NCBI GenBank assembly: GCA_964625775.1
Contig: CAZVEH010000003.1
Span: 19,104 to 83,103 of the forward strand
Direction of reading: 5' to 3'
Source: GCA-2786165 sp964625775
Lineage (GTDB): Bacteria > Pseudomonadota > Gammaproteobacteria > Legionellales > Legionellaceae
Length of the DNA: 64,000 bases
The notes beneath the pieces are model-generated. The model saw only the letters and a list, made by a program, of their open reading frames with translations. It did not search any database and had not been told where the DNA came from. Both the position numbers and the translations under genes were made by a program. Each line of letters starts with the position of its first letter. The stretch's first letter is position 1. Below, piece by piece: positions 34,562 to 44,132 of this stretch.

Positions 34562-35515
34562 ATGAGCCTGCAATTTTTAGATTTTGAACAACCTATAGAA
34601 GAATTGAACCAAAAAATCGAAGCATTACGGATGGTCAGCGGCGACAATCGGGTTAATTTGAGTGAAGAAATAGCCAAGTTACAAGCAAAGTCCACAGAAT
34701 TAACAGAACAAATATTTTCTCGTTTAGAGCCTTGGCAAATTGCACAAATGGCTCGTCATCCTTTGCGACCACAAACCACAGATTACATAGGGTCATTGTT
34801 CACAGACTTTGATGAATTGCACGGCGATCGCCATAACTCTGCTGCGCCCGCCATTATTGGTGGCTTAGCGCGATTGAATGGTGAACCTGTTATGATTTTG
34901 GGTCATCAAAAAGGCAAACGCACCAAAGAAAAAGTCTATCGAAATTTTGGTATGGCCAGGCCTGAAGAGTACCGCAAGGCGTTGCGTTTGATGAAATTGG
35001 CAGAAAAATTTAAAGTGCCTATTATCACGTTTATTGATACAGCGGGTGCTTATCCTGGAATTGGTGCCGAAGAGCGCAATCAATCAGAGGCAATAGCACG
35101 TAACTTGCAAGAAATGTCTACTTTGGAAACGCCTATCATCTGTGTGGTCACGGGAGAAGCTGGTTCCGGTGGTGCTTTGGCGATCGGTGTGGGGGATCGG
35201 GTGATCATGTTGCAATATGCGATTTACTCCGTCATATCTCCTGAAGGTTGTGCCTCCATTTTATGGAAAGACCCATCAAAAGCAGCAGATGCTGCACGTG
35301 CGATGGGAATCACAGCCCAACAAATCTTAGATCATGGCTTGATTGATGTGGTGTTGCCAGAACCTCTTGGTGGCGCGCATCGCGATTTGCCTTTGATGGC
35401 TTCCACTTTGAAAGATGCCTTACTCCATGAGTTGTATCAATTGAAAGCTTTGTCTATGAAAGAGCTTTTGGAACACCGCTATCAAAAATGGATGGCGATG
35501 GGGGCCTGTGAGTAA
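34562..35515 (+). CDS. accA: Acetyl-CoA carboxylase carboxyltransferase subunit alpha
   Basis: AccA with AccD transfers carboxyl from biotinylated AccB to acetyl-CoA, the first step of fatty-acid synthesis. [15 protein letters not shown] at the N-terminus matches E. coli [15 protein letters not shown], which fixes the start at ATG 34562 (a further in-frame ATG lies upstream at 34523). [21 protein letters not shown] and [15 protein letters not shown] are the carboxyltransferase signatures. The length, 317 residues, is typical. tilS begins 8 bases before its stop. The biotin ligase gene lies nearby on the other strand, so biotin attachment and use are clustered. Confidence 0.97.
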   Translation: MSLQFLDFEQPIEELNQKIEALRMVSGDNRVNLSEEIAKLQAKSTELTEQIFSRLEPWQIAQMARHPLRPQTTDYIGSLFTDFDELHGDRHNSAAPAIIGGLARLNGEPVMILGHQKGKRTKEKVYRNFGMARPEEYRKALRLMKLAEKFKVPIITFIDTAGAYPGIGAEERNQSEAIARNLQEMSTLETPIICVVTGEAGSGGALAIGVGDRVIMLQYAIYSVISPEGCASILWKDPSKAADAARAMGITAQQILDHGLIDVVLPEPLGGAHRDLPLMASTLKDALLHELYQLKALSMKELLEHRYQKWMAMGACE

Positions 35516-36833
35516 TTGGGTTGATGACAAGAGTGCATTGCTGGATGTAGATTGGCAGTACCGTCTTGCCCAATATAAACAAGTGTATGTTGGATTGAGT
35601 GGGGGGCTTGACTCTACAGTATTGCTGAATAATGTAGCGGCTTGCGCTGCTCTTAAACCTAAAATAACCGTGATTCATGTGCATCATGGACTGAGTGTTA
35701 ATGCGGATCAGTGGCTGACACATTGTGAACGCTATTGCCAAAGTTTGGGGGTGTCTTTTGTCGCTCAACGAGTGGCCGTGGCCCCTGGCGCTAATTTGGA
35801 AGAGCGTGCCCGCAATGCTCGGTATCAGGTTTTTACGTCCTATTTGAGTGCAGATTCAGTCTTGCTCTTGGCTCATCATCAAGATGATCAAAGTGAAACA
35901 GTATTATTAAATTTATTGCGGGGTGCAGGCATTGATGGATTAAGCGCAATGCTTCATGAACATGTGTGTGGCCAAGGTGTGGTATTGCGGCCATTCTTAT
36001 CATACCCCAGAGATGTATTGGAAAAGTACGCACGAGTGCATGCATTAAAATGGGTTGAGGACGAAACAAATGCATCTGATCAGTGGTCGCGCTCCTATTT
36101 ACGCCAGCATATTATGCCATTACTGAAGCAAAAATGGCCTGGAGCAACCTCAACCATTGCAACGGGTGCAGCGCATTGCCAACAAGCAAAAAGAAATTTA
36201 GAGGCTTTGGCCTGGTTAGATCATCCTCAAATGGCCCTTACAACACTGCAATGTACGCCTCAAGTGCTTGCAATGCCCGATCGCTTGCAGAATGTATTGA
36301 GGGTTTGGCTTAAATGTCATTTACGTCAAGCGCCTTCAACAGAGCAATTACGTCAAATCATCGAAACGGTGCTGTTTGCTCGCGAAGATGCAATACCTTG
36401 TGTTCACATCCAACAGTTTGTAATACGTCGCTATCGTAATTGTTTATATCTATGTTGTGATAAAGAGCGCTTGCCCTCATCCGATCAAGTATGGGTGGAT
36501 TTCCCAAATACCCTGGTGTTGTCTTCGCACACTCGCCTCCAAGCTATCCCCGATCCTTGCGGTATTTGTATTCCTCATAATAGCCGAATAGAAGTTAAAT
36601 ATCGGCAGGGGGGCGAGCAATTTCATTGGCGTGGTCAAACCAAATGTTTAAAAAAATTATTTCAAGAGTGGACAATACCTCCTTGGCAACGTGCTCATGT
36701 ACCTTTGTTGTATGTGAATGGTTATTTAATGGCTGTGATTGGTTATGCAGCTACTGATTTGCTCTTGTTTGTCGACCATAGTGAGCGGTACACTATGCAA
36801 TTAAACCGAGAGCATGATGCAACCACTAATTAA
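35508..36833 (+). CDS. tilS: tRNA(Ile)-lysidine synthase
   Basis: TilS modifies C34 of the AUA-decoding tRNA-Ile with lysine, using ATP, and is essential for reading AUA. The PP-loop SGGLDST is at residues 31-37. [18 protein letters not shown] follows as in the family. The C-terminal substrate-binding domain contains [17 protein letters not shown]. The start is GTG 35508, overlapping accA by 8 bases. The length is 441 residues. accA-tilS adjacency also occurs in E. coli. The 3' end overlaps the next gene by 20 bases. Confidence 0.95.
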   Translation: MSNWVDDKSALLDVDWQYRLAQYKQVYVGLSGGLDSTVLLNNVAACAALKPKITVIHVHHGLSVNADQWLTHCERYCQSLGVSFVAQRVAVAPGANLEERARNARYQVFTSYLSADSVLLLAHHQDDQSETVLLNLLRGAGIDGLSAMLHEHVCGQGVVLRPFLSYPRDVLEKYARVHALKWVEDETNASDQWSRSYLRQHIMPLLKQKWPGATSTIATGAAHCQQAKRNLEALAWLDHPQMALTTLQCTPQVLAMPDRLQNVLRVWLKCHLRQAPSTEQLRQIIETVLFAREDAIPCVHIQQFVIRRYRNCLYLCCDKERLPSSDQVWVDFPNTLVLSSHTRLQAIPDPCGICIPHNSRIEVKYRQGGEQFHWRGQTKCLKKLFQEWTIPPWQRAHVPLLYVNGYLMAVIGYAATDLLLFVDHSERYTMQLNREHDATTN

Positions 36834-38073
36834 CATTACTCGAAAGCAAGCCTTATTATTTGCCTCTTTTTTTGTGTTATATGAGTTTTTGACTTATATT
36901 GCCAACGATATGATCATGCCCGGTATGCTCGCCGTGGTTCGTACTTTTCGCGCTGAAGAATCGAGTGTAGCGAGCTCTTTGACGGCCTATGTACTAGGCG
37001 GCGCCAGTTTGCAATTAATCCTTGGTCCTCTCTCTGATCGTTTTGGTCGTCGTCCTGTCATGCTGATTGGCAGTGCCCTGTTTACATTGGCGACCTTATT
37101 GCTACCTTGGGCACAGAATATAGATCAGTTTTTGTGGGGGCGTTTTTTTGAAGGGATGGGCCTGTGTTATATCAATGTGGTGGGTTACGCCATAGTGCAA
37201 GAAATATTTTCCGAACAAGACGCTATTCGCTTGATTGCTGTGATGGCCAATGTTGCTATCTTAGCACCGTTATTAGGGCCTTTAGCGGGTTCTATTTTCT
37301 TACAATACGGCAGTTGGCAGGTTATTTTTTATATGATTGGACTGTTATCCATGGTTGCTTTCTGGGGATTATGGCGTTTTATGCCGGAATCTGTCGGGCA
37401 ACAAAAGCGTGATGGGCGGATGATTCTGCGTTCGGCTATTTCTCCCAAGGTAGTTCTGTCTAATTATAAAACCTTGATCAAGCACCGTGTATTTCTATTT
37501 GGCACTTTGGCCTATGGCTTTTTAGGCGTGATATGTTTGGTTTGGATTGCTTTGGCGCCGGTGATGTTGGTGAGTGAAGCGAAAATGTCTTTGGTGTCTT
37601 ATGGCATGTGGCAAATTCCCGTTTTTGGTGCTTTTATTTTAGGAAATATTGTGTTGTCTTATTTGTCTCATCGTTATTCGGTTAGGCAATTATCTTTGAT
37701 TGGCAGCTTCATTGTGTGCGTGGGGTTATGGGTGATGTGGTTTTTGCCAGAGAGTCATGGCACTAGACCTTTGTGGTTGATGCCTGGTTTGATCACGTAT
37801 TGCTTTGGTTATGGTCTGGCCATCACGGCATTGAATCGATTCATTTTATTCGTGACCCAAGTGAGTACAGGTACCACCTCAGCTCTGATCAGCATGATGT
37901 CGATGTGTTTCCAAGCGGGTGGCATTGAAATTGCGAATCATTTATATGGTCACAACAATAATATAGCGATTGCCCGCTATGCAGGTTGTATAGGAGTATT
38001 ATATGGGGTTTGCGTGTTTTTAAGCGTTATGTATCATCGTCGTCAGAAGCCATTAGGTCTAGAAAACCTATGA
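36814..38073 (+). CDS. MFS drug transporter, Bcr/CflA-MdfA group
   Basis: The 419-residue protein has twelve membrane segments. Motif [12 protein letters not shown] lies between segments 2 and 3, and [13 protein letters not shown] in segment 5 is the antiporter motif. An acidic residue in segment 1 ([17 protein letters not shown]) resembles MdfA. Such proteins export drugs or metabolites against protons; the substrate cannot be assigned. The start overlaps tilS by 20 bases and the stop overlaps rnhB by 4 bases (ATGA), so it is embedded in an accA-tilS-mfs-rnhB transcript. A second ATG directly follows the first. Confidence 0.9.
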   Translation: MMQPLINITRKQALLFASFFVLYEFLTYIANDMIMPGMLAVVRTFRAEESSVASSLTAYVLGGASLQLILGPLSDRFGRRPVMLIGSALFTLATLLLPWAQNIDQFLWGRFFEGMGLCYINVVGYAIVQEIFSEQDAIRLIAVMANVAILAPLLGPLAGSIFLQYGSWQVIFYMIGLLSMVAFWGLWRFMPESVGQQKRDGRMILRSAISPKVVLSNYKTLIKHRVFLFGTLAYGFLGVICLVWIALAPVMLVSEAKMSLVSYGMWQIPVFGAFILGNIVLSYLSHRYSVRQLSLIGSFIVCVGLWVMWFLPESHGTRPLWLMPGLITYCFGYGLAITALNRFILFVTQVSTGTTSALISMMSMCFQAGGIEIANHLYGHNNNIAIARYAGCIGVLYGVCVFLSVMYHRRQKPLGLENL

Positions 38074-38639
38074 TAGCCGGCGTAGATGAGGTTGGTCGAG
38101 GTCCCCTGGCGGGTCCTGTAGTGACCGCAGCCGTGATCATGGATGAACGTATCTCTGGCGTTATGGACTCCAAAAATTTGACCCCCAAAAAGCGCCAAAT
38201 TTTGGCAGATACTATTCGTGAAAAAGCCTTGGCGTATGCTTTTGGACGCGCTGAAGTGCATGAAATTGATCAATTGAATATCCATCATGCCACCTTGTTG
38301 GCGATGCAACGGGCGATCGAAGCCTTGCCTTTGCTTCCCACTGAGGTCTTGGTCGATGGGTTATATATCCCAAGTGTGAGCATGCCATGTTGTGCGATCG
38401 TTCAAGGCGATAGTTCGATCTACCAAATCAGTGCCGCATCCATTCTTGCCAAAGTATGTCGGGATGCCGAAATGATAGAAATGGATCGTTTATACCCTGG
38501 GTACGGGTTTGCCGCACACAAAGGATATGGTACTGCGCAACATCAAACCGCATTGCGTAGCTTGGGGCCTTGTCCTATACATCGCAAAAGCTTTGCTCCG
38601 GTGGCACACGCGTTAACTGCTCTAGAAATGATTAAATAA
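38070..38639 (+). CDS. rnhB: Ribonuclease HII
   Basis: RNase HII nicks DNA 5' of misincorporated ribonucleotides. [17 protein letters not shown] begins directly at the catalytic Asp and Glu motif; ATG 38070 overlaps the upstream stop as ATGA and gives 189 residues. VLVDGLYIP supplies the next Asp. [21 protein letters not shown] and the [17 protein letters not shown] region complete the fold. A longer frame reaches back into the transporter gene but would add unrelated residues. The 3' end overlaps rodA (opposite strand) by 18 bases. Confidence 0.95.
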   Translation: MIAGVDEVGRGPLAGPVVTAAVIMDERISGVMDSKNLTPKKRQILADTIREKALAYAFGRAEVHEIDQLNIHHATLLAMQRAIEALPLLPTEVLVDGLYIPSVSMPCCAIVQGDSSIYQISAASILAKVCRDAEMIEMDRLYPGYGFAAHKGYGTAQHQTALRSLGPCPIHRKSFAPVAHALTALEMIK

Positions 38640-39737
38640 GATTCGATGAGAACTGATCGACATCAAAATACCGAAGCTTGCTAGAAAAGTAATCATAGCT
38701 GTTCCCCCGTAACTCACCAAAGGTAGGGGGATACCTACGACGGGTAAAATACCCATGACCATACCCATGTTCACAAATGCAGATAAGAAAAAAGTCATGA
38801 TCAGCCCTGCTGCCAGAAGGCGGGTGAAGATGGTTTGTGCGTTTTTTACAATCTGTAATCCGCGTAGTGTGATCAACACAACCAAAACAATCAAAATCAT
38901 ACTGCCGACAAAACCAAATTCCTCACCACATACCGCAAAAATAAAGTCTGTGGCATGTTCCGGTAAAAAGTTAAGATGTGATTGGCTACCCTCAAGCCAT
39001 CCCTTGCCGAATGCGCCTCCAGAGCCAATAGCTATTTTAGATTGAATGATATGATACCCACTGCCCAACGGATCATGCTCGGGATTGAGAAGCGTGTAAA
39101 TACGTTGTTTTTGATAATCGTGCATCACATGCCAAAGTAAGGGTGCTGCTGAAGCAATGCTCACCAATGTGATGAGCGTGATACGCGAGGGAATCCCCGC
39201 CATAAACACCACGCATAAGCCACTGGCAACCACCATAATGGCGGTACCCAAATCAGGTTGCTTGGCAATTAAAATGGCAGGAATAAAAATAAATAATCCT
39301 GCCATAGCAAAGTATTTAAACTCAATAGGATGCCTACATCGATCCAGGTACCATGCTGTCATCATCGGTACGGCAAGTTTCATAATCTCTGAGGGTTGAA
39401 AGCGAAATAGACCCAAATCTAACCAGCGTTGTGCGCCTTTGCCAATTTTACCCATGAGCATAACCGCCAGTAATAAACTTAATCCAAATCCGTATAACCA
39501 GGGCGTCCATAGTTTGTAGGTATGTGGCGGTATGAAAGCAAAGATCGTCATAACCCCCAAAGCAAGCAGCAATCTCAGGGCTTGACGTAAGATCATGCCT
39601 ATATTTTCATTCGAAGCACTGTATAGAATAATCAAACCAAAGGTGATCAATAGCAGTAGCAATCCAAATAGAGGCAAATCTAGCGATAATGAGCGATCGG
39701 TGAATCGATATACGGGTTTGGATTTCAATGATGTCAT
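38622..39737 (-). CDS. rodA: Rod-shape peptidoglycan polymerase RodA
   Basis: RodA is the SEDS-family glycosyltransferase of the elongasome, working with PBP2. The 371-residue protein has about ten membrane segments. It carries the SEDS signatures [20 protein letters not shown] near residue 110 and [24 protein letters not shown] near 235, plus [15 protein letters not shown] near the end. It overlaps mrdA by 4 bases on the same strand. A rod-like cell shape at some life stage is implied. Confidence 0.96.
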   Translation of the reverse strand: MTSLKSKPVYRFTDRSLSLDLPLFGLLLLLITFGLIILYSASNENIGMILRQALRLLLALGVMTIFAFIPPHTYKLWTPWLYGFGLSLLLAVMLMGKIGKGAQRWLDLGLFRFQPSEIMKLAVPMMTAWYLDRCRHPIEFKYFAMAGLFIFIPAILIAKQPDLGTAIMVVASGLCVVFMAGIPSRITLITLVSIASAAPLLWHVMHDYQKQRIYTLLNPEHDPLGSGYHIIQSKIAIGSGGAFGKGWLEGSQSHLNFLPEHATDFIFAVCGEEFGFVGSMILIVLVVLITLRGLQIVKNAQTIFTRLLAAGLIMTFFLSAFVNMGMVMGILPVVGIPLPLVSYGGTAMITFLASFGILMSISSHRILFNHF

Positions 39738-41602
39738 GAAGTGACCTTGGCTTGTGAATTCAGGTTCTGTTCTTTAAGGGCAAAATAAGCATCTAATACT
39801 TGGCGCGCGACTTGGGACGCAGTGGTATCATGCTCGACAATCACAGCAATGGCCACTTCGGGATTTTCAACAGGTGCAAACGCGATAAACAATGAATGAT
39901 CCCGCAATTCAGGTGGGATGTTCAAGTATTGTTTTTTATCATCCTGACTGAGGCTAAATACTTGAGCTGTCCCTGTTTTAGCAGCGACAGAATAAGGGGC
40001 ATTTCGTCCAAAACGGTATCCAGTTCCTTCGTTATTGGTGATAACAGTATGCATGGCATCATGAACGGTGTCCCAATGCTCTTTTGATTTGAGTGTCAAA
40101 GGATATTCTTCAACCGGCTTATAAGGAATGATTTTATTCTGATCTTGTACGATATGTTGTAGCAGATGAGGTCGAAAGCGCTGACCTTTTAGACTGAGGG
40201 AGGCGGTTGCATTGGCCAATTGTAGAGGGGTAGTTAACATGAACCCTTGTCCAATAGAGGTGATGAGCGTGTCTCCAGGGTACCAGGGTAATTTCTTATA
40301 TTGGCGTTTCCAATGTGGATTGGGGACCAACCCAGCCGCTTCTTCATGCAGATCAACATGAGTTAATTGACCAAAACCAAATTGCACCAACATTTCTTCA
40401 ATGGCACTGATCCCCATTTTATTGCCTAATTGATAAAAATAGGTATCACAAGATACGGTGATGGCTCGTTTGAGGTTAATCACACCATGGCCCGTATGTT
40501 TCCAATCTCTGTATGCGTGCTTTACCCCAGGCAATCGATACCAGCCTGGATCATAAATATGGTCATGAAGGTTGGCAAATCCTTTTTCCAAGCCAGCAAT
40601 GGCCATAAAAGGTTTGATGGTGGATGCGGGGGGGTATAATCCTCGAACCGCGCGATTGTACAATGGGCGATCCTGTTCATCGGATAACAGCTTGTAGTCT
40701 TCAGAGCTGATGCCATTGACAAATAAATTTGGATTAAAACTAGGCGAGCTGACCAAGGCTAAAATGTCACCATGCACTGCAGACATCAACACCACTGCAC
40801 CACGCTTGTCGCGGAGAGCTTCGTAGCCTGCTGTTTGTAAGCGAGTATCAATGGTTAGGTACAATTTATGTCCAGACAAAGGGGTTTGTTTGCTGAGGAT
40901 CCGTAGTGTGCGTCCGCTGACATCGGTTTCAATTTGTTGATATCCTATTTGACCATGAAGTTGCGGTTCGTAAAATTTTTCGATGCCTGATTTACCGATA
41001 AAATTGGTGGCTCTATAGTTCGTGGAGTCAACTCTTTGTAGTTCTTCTTGATTCATGCGCCCCACATACCCCAGCAAATGTGCTGTGATTTCCCCTAATG
41101 GATAATGTCGCATTAAAACAGCCTTGATACTGACACCTGGAAACTGGTACTGGTTGCTGGCGAATACCGCCACTTCTTCTTGGCTTAATTTGAGTTTCAA
41201 TGGAATGGGGACATAAGAAGGGTTTTGTTGACGTGCCCGATAAAAATTTTTAATGTCTTCTTGGGAAATAGAAGGAATGAGTTGCTGTAATTGCGCAATG
41301 ACATCAGGCAGGGATTTGATACGTTCTGGGACGATTTCTAGCATATATACAGGGATGTTTTCGGCCAAAACCACCCCGTTTTTATCGTAAATGATGCCGC
41401 GTGAGGGTGCGATAGGCAGGATGCTCATTTGATTTTTTAAAGACAAAGTTGCAAATCGCTTATATTGAGAAAACTGCAAATAAGCCAAACGCAAGATCAA
41501 AATCAGCGATAAAATAATGAGAAAAGCGACCAACAAATGAAACCGAAACACATAAGACTGGTTATTCTGAGGGTGTGATTGGTGGCCGCGTACTTTATTC
41601 AT
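39734..41602 (-). CDS. mrdA: Penicillin-binding protein 2 (elongation transpeptidase)
   Basis: PBP2 cross-links the glycan strands made by RodA during lateral wall growth. A single N-terminal membrane anchor (about residues 22-45) is followed by the dimerisation/pedestal region (PSRGIIYDKNGVVLAEN). The transpeptidase domain has the catalytic Ser327-x-x-Lys330 (PASTIKPF), SCD, and KTGTAQ. At 622 residues it is of family length. It lies between rsfS and rodA in the usual order, except that rlmH, which normally sits between rsfS and mrdA, is absent (only 21 bases separate them). Confidence 0.96.
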   Translation of the reverse strand: MNKVRGHQSHPQNNQSYVFRFHLLVAFLIILSLILILRLAYLQFSQYKRFATLSLKNQMSILPIAPSRGIIYDKNGVVLAENIPVYMLEIVPERIKSLPDVIAQLQQLIPSISQEDIKNFYRARQQNPSYVPIPLKLKLSQEEVAVFASNQYQFPGVSIKAVLMRHYPLGEITAHLLGYVGRMNQEELQRVDSTNYRATNFIGKSGIEKFYEPQLHGQIGYQQIETDVSGRTLRILSKQTPLSGHKLYLTIDTRLQTAGYEALRDKRGAVVLMSAVHGDILALVSSPSFNPNLFVNGISSEDYKLLSDEQDRPLYNRAVRGLYPPASTIKPFMAIAGLEKGFANLHDHIYDPGWYRLPGVKHAYRDWKHTGHGVINLKRAITVSCDTYFYQLGNKMGISAIEEMLVQFGFGQLTHVDLHEEAAGLVPNPHWKRQYKKLPWYPGDTLITSIGQGFMLTTPLQLANATASLSLKGQRFRPHLLQHIVQDQNKIIPYKPVEEYPLTLKSKEHWDTVHDAMHTVITNNEGTGYRFGRNAPYSVAAKTGTAQVFSLSQDDKKQYLNIPPELRDHSLFIAFAPVENPEVAIAVIVEHDTTASQVARQVLDAYFALKEQNLNSQAKVTS

Positions 41603-41623
41603 GTTGAACCAAGTTTAGGAAAT

Positions 41624-41953
41624 TTAGGCTTTAAGTTCCCACAATTCTTCTAAACGGTAAAAAGATCGGGAGTCAGGTTGCATAATGTGTACCACACAGT
41701 CACCAAAATCGACCAAAGCCCAGTCTCCAGTATCGACACCTGAGTGATTCAAGGGCGGTAAACCGATGGATTTCATTTTGACCATGACCGTATCGGCAAT
41801 CGCTTTGACATGACGAGATGCCCGACCACCACAAACAATCATGTAATCAGTAACCGTAGTTTGCTTGCTGACGTCCATCACTACGATCTCGTTGGCTTGA
41901 ATGTCTTCTAGGGCTTGAATCAAAATGGGTAATTGCGGAAATGAACTGGACAT
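41624..41953 (-). CDS. rsfS: Ribosomal silencing factor RsfS
   Basis: RsfS binds ribosomal protein uL14 and prevents subunit joining when nutrients are short. The 109-residue protein is full length, with ANEIVVMDVSKQTTVTDYMI and VVCGGRASRHVKAIAD-type blocks, GVDTGDWALVDFGDCVVHIM, and FYRLEELW near the end, as in the family. It heads an rsfS-mrdA-rodA unit. The neighbours rlmH, nadD and holA found around rsfS in many gammaproteobacteria are not here. Confidence 0.95.
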   Translation of the reverse strand: MSSSFPQLPILIQALEDIQANEIVVMDVSKQTTVTDYMIVCGGRASRHVKAIADTVMVKMKSIGLPPLNHSGVDTGDWALVDFGDCVVHIMQPDSRSFYRLEELWELKA

Positions 41954-42049
41954 AAAACACCTACACGTTTAAATGAAAATTATACCATAAATCAAATGGA
42001 TATTCAAAATGAGCAGGGGTTGAAAAATCTTTCTGTATCACAAGACAGA

Positions 42050-42076
42050 GGATTTTGTGAGTTCTCTACAAAATCC
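42050..42076 (-). terminator. Hairpin between the J-domain-like gene and rsfS
   Basis: GGATTTTGT (42050-42058) pairs with ACAAAATCC (42068-42076). It lies 26 bases past the stop of the minus-strand gene at 42103. There is no strong T-run. Confidence 0.4.
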
Positions 42077-42102
42077 AATCATTATGGCGCTATCTGTATA
42101 TG

Positions 42103-44028
42103 TTAACTGAAAGCCAAATTGACACCGATCAAGCCGTCTTCCTCTGTGGGTCGCACATCGGAAGAGGCTGGCATGCTAGCAGATGGGGACTGAGGATGGG
42201 CGAAAGCTTCATGCATATAAAGAGGTGTATTCAGTGCGAAGGTAACACCTAGTTTTATAGCGTAAGCGGTATACATTAGTGCAAGAGCCATGACCATCAA
42301 TGGCCAAGAAAGAGCATGACACATGAGTTCCATGATGATAAACGGTATAAAACATATTGCTCGTAGAATTTTTAAGCATACGGCCAATACAAAGGATCCA
42401 ATGATCCACCGTGAAGATGGAGGGCTGTTTGCTTTGACAAATGTTAAGTCTTCGGGGCCCAAAGTATCAATAGAAGTGCCATGAGGAAATTGGGCTTTAA
42501 AGGCATTAAGCTGTGATTGTGACAGTGGGATTTCATTGCATATTTGAGTCCAACTATTGAAATAAAATAAATGATCATGATAAAGAATATATTGAGATTT
42601 GGGATGACAGCTCATAGGTGAATTATCAAACCGTAATCGTTCTAAGCGCTTCGATACATCGTCAAAATAAAAAATACTATCAGAACTACGAATGTATTGA
42701 GACGGTAATTGTTCAAGAAGAGCTTCGCTTGGGTTTAATTGTTCTAAAATTTTTTGCTCTGCATTCCACGTATAGAGGGTATTATCCATATGATGGACTA
42801 TTGGCAAATGATTAGGGTTAAACATTTGGGGGGCTCCGAACAATGAGGCAAGATCGGGCATCAAAATATTGTTAACTGAATGCTCGGTTTCAAAAAAAAT
42901 CCATGGCTGGGGTGAACGAATAGAACGAACAAAAAGGGGATTGGAGGCATCCTGCACCAGACTGGAATGCATCAGAGGAATAACCTTATAACGCAGTAGC
43001 ACATAACTCAAATCCAAACGAGAGGGGGTTTTGGAAACCAGGCTTTGATTAAGAAAAGGTAACGGTGCCTGCATCGCGTTATAAAAGCCCAGAGAGAGTA
43101 TCTTTGTATATTGCCAAAGAGACCGGTTTTTTAGGCTTGCTAGATGAAGCTTTTTATACTCAATATCATATAAATAATCTTGGTGTTTGCTTTTGGCGTA
43201 AGCTAAAATTGTTTCGTCAGAATCCTCTTCAGTAAAGGCGAGCTCATCACTGTATTGATAGCTATATTCTTTGGCCAATTGAGAGATGGGCACTATTTCT
43301 TTGATTGCATTATCTAAGGATTCTTTTCCTATAAAAAACAATAAAAAACCATTTTCTGGAATCCGACTATCAAAGCGTGCGCCCATATACATCATGAACA
43401 AAAGCGCAAAAGATTTTGAGAAATAAGCCAAAGCCTTTATGCAGGCATCCGCGATGATATAAAAAAAAAATAGGTTTATGAGTAGTATAATACTTGCTAT
43501 CAAAATCACATTGACGATGCTTTGAATCGCATAAATTGCATATTGAGCATAAATATTATACCGCTGAGAATCATAATGGCTTTGTGCCAGTACAGCAAAC
43601 ATTTTTTTTCGAAGTATGTTGATAAGATTGAATAGACTATAATGAGTGGCTAGAGAGACAAATTCTGTTATATCTGGCAACCGTTCTTTATAATTTAACA
43701 CTAGTTGTTGTGGGATGTTGTAAATTCTTTTTGGATCATCAGGGTCAATTTGCTCTGCGAGCTGCTTGACTTTGATCTGAAACATTAGGATAGGATTTGT
43801 AGACTCGCTTGGGTGGTCATTCGCAATTTTATCAGGATGAGTACCCCGCGATATTTCTCGGTATAGCTTGTGGTATTCTTGTTTGGGTACCGACTTAAAT
43901 GCTTGATGGAGAGGTTTGCAAATAGCATTTTCAAACTCAACTTTTGTGGGTCTTATCTGCTCTAAATTGAGATTAATGTCCCGAAAAGTATGCTTAATAT
44001 GAGTTTTTAAATCCAAATCATACCCCAT
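42103..44028 (-). CDS. Large membrane protein with J-domain-like HPD motif, unknown function
   Basis: The 641-residue protein is not assigned to a family. Residues 30-75 contain a helix-loop ending EISRGTHPDKIAND, which has the His-Pro-Asp signature of DnaJ J domains. Hydrophobic segments lie at about residues 150-200 (IVNVILIASIILLINLFFFY) and again near 560-610, flanking a long hydrophilic middle part. The C-terminus is Ser/Pro-rich. The start is ATG 44028; an upstream in-frame TTG exists and no good ribosome site is seen for either. Two membrane hairpins with a J-like domain would suit a host-membrane protein of an intracellular bacterium, but that is inference. Confidence 0.65.
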   Translation of the reverse strand: MGYDLDLKTHIKHTFRDINLNLEQIRPTKVEFENAICKPLHQAFKSVPKQEYHKLYREISRGTHPDKIANDHPSESTNPILMFQIKVKQLAEQIDPDDPKRIYNIPQQLVLNYKERLPDITEFVSLATHYSLFNLINILRKKMFAVLAQSHYDSQRYNIYAQYAIYAIQSIVNVILIASIILLINLFFFYIIADACIKALAYFSKSFALLFMMYMGARFDSRIPENGFLLFFIGKESLDNAIKEIVPISQLAKEYSYQYSDELAFTEEDSDETILAYAKSKHQDYLYDIEYKKLHLASLKNRSLWQYTKILSLGFYNAMQAPLPFLNQSLVSKTPSRLDLSYVLLRYKVIPLMHSSLVQDASNPLFVRSIRSPQPWIFFETEHSVNNILMPDLASLFGAPQMFNPNHLPIVHHMDNTLYTWNAEQKILEQLNPSEALLEQLPSQYIRSSDSIFYFDDVSKRLERLRFDNSPMSCHPKSQYILYHDHLFYFNSWTQICNEIPLSQSQLNAFKAQFPHGTSIDTLGPEDLTFVKANSPPSSRWIIGSFVLAVCLKILRAICFIPFIIMELMCHALSWPLMVMALALMYTAYAIKLGVTFALNTPLYMHEAFAHPQSPSASMPASSDVRPTEEDGLIGVNLAFS

Positions 44029-44132
44029 GATATGTTTAAAAAAAAGGAACAATAGAACATTTATAGGAAACAAGCAAACATTTTTTTGTGTATTGCTTAA
44101 GCAAGTTGGGTGATGAAAACGTGACCTCGATA

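Noticed and set aside
42103..44073. Start of the J-domain-like protein at TTG 44073
   Set aside because: TTG without a ribosome site would add a 15-residue hydrophobic stretch before the ATG at 44028; the ATG is more economical, though not proven.
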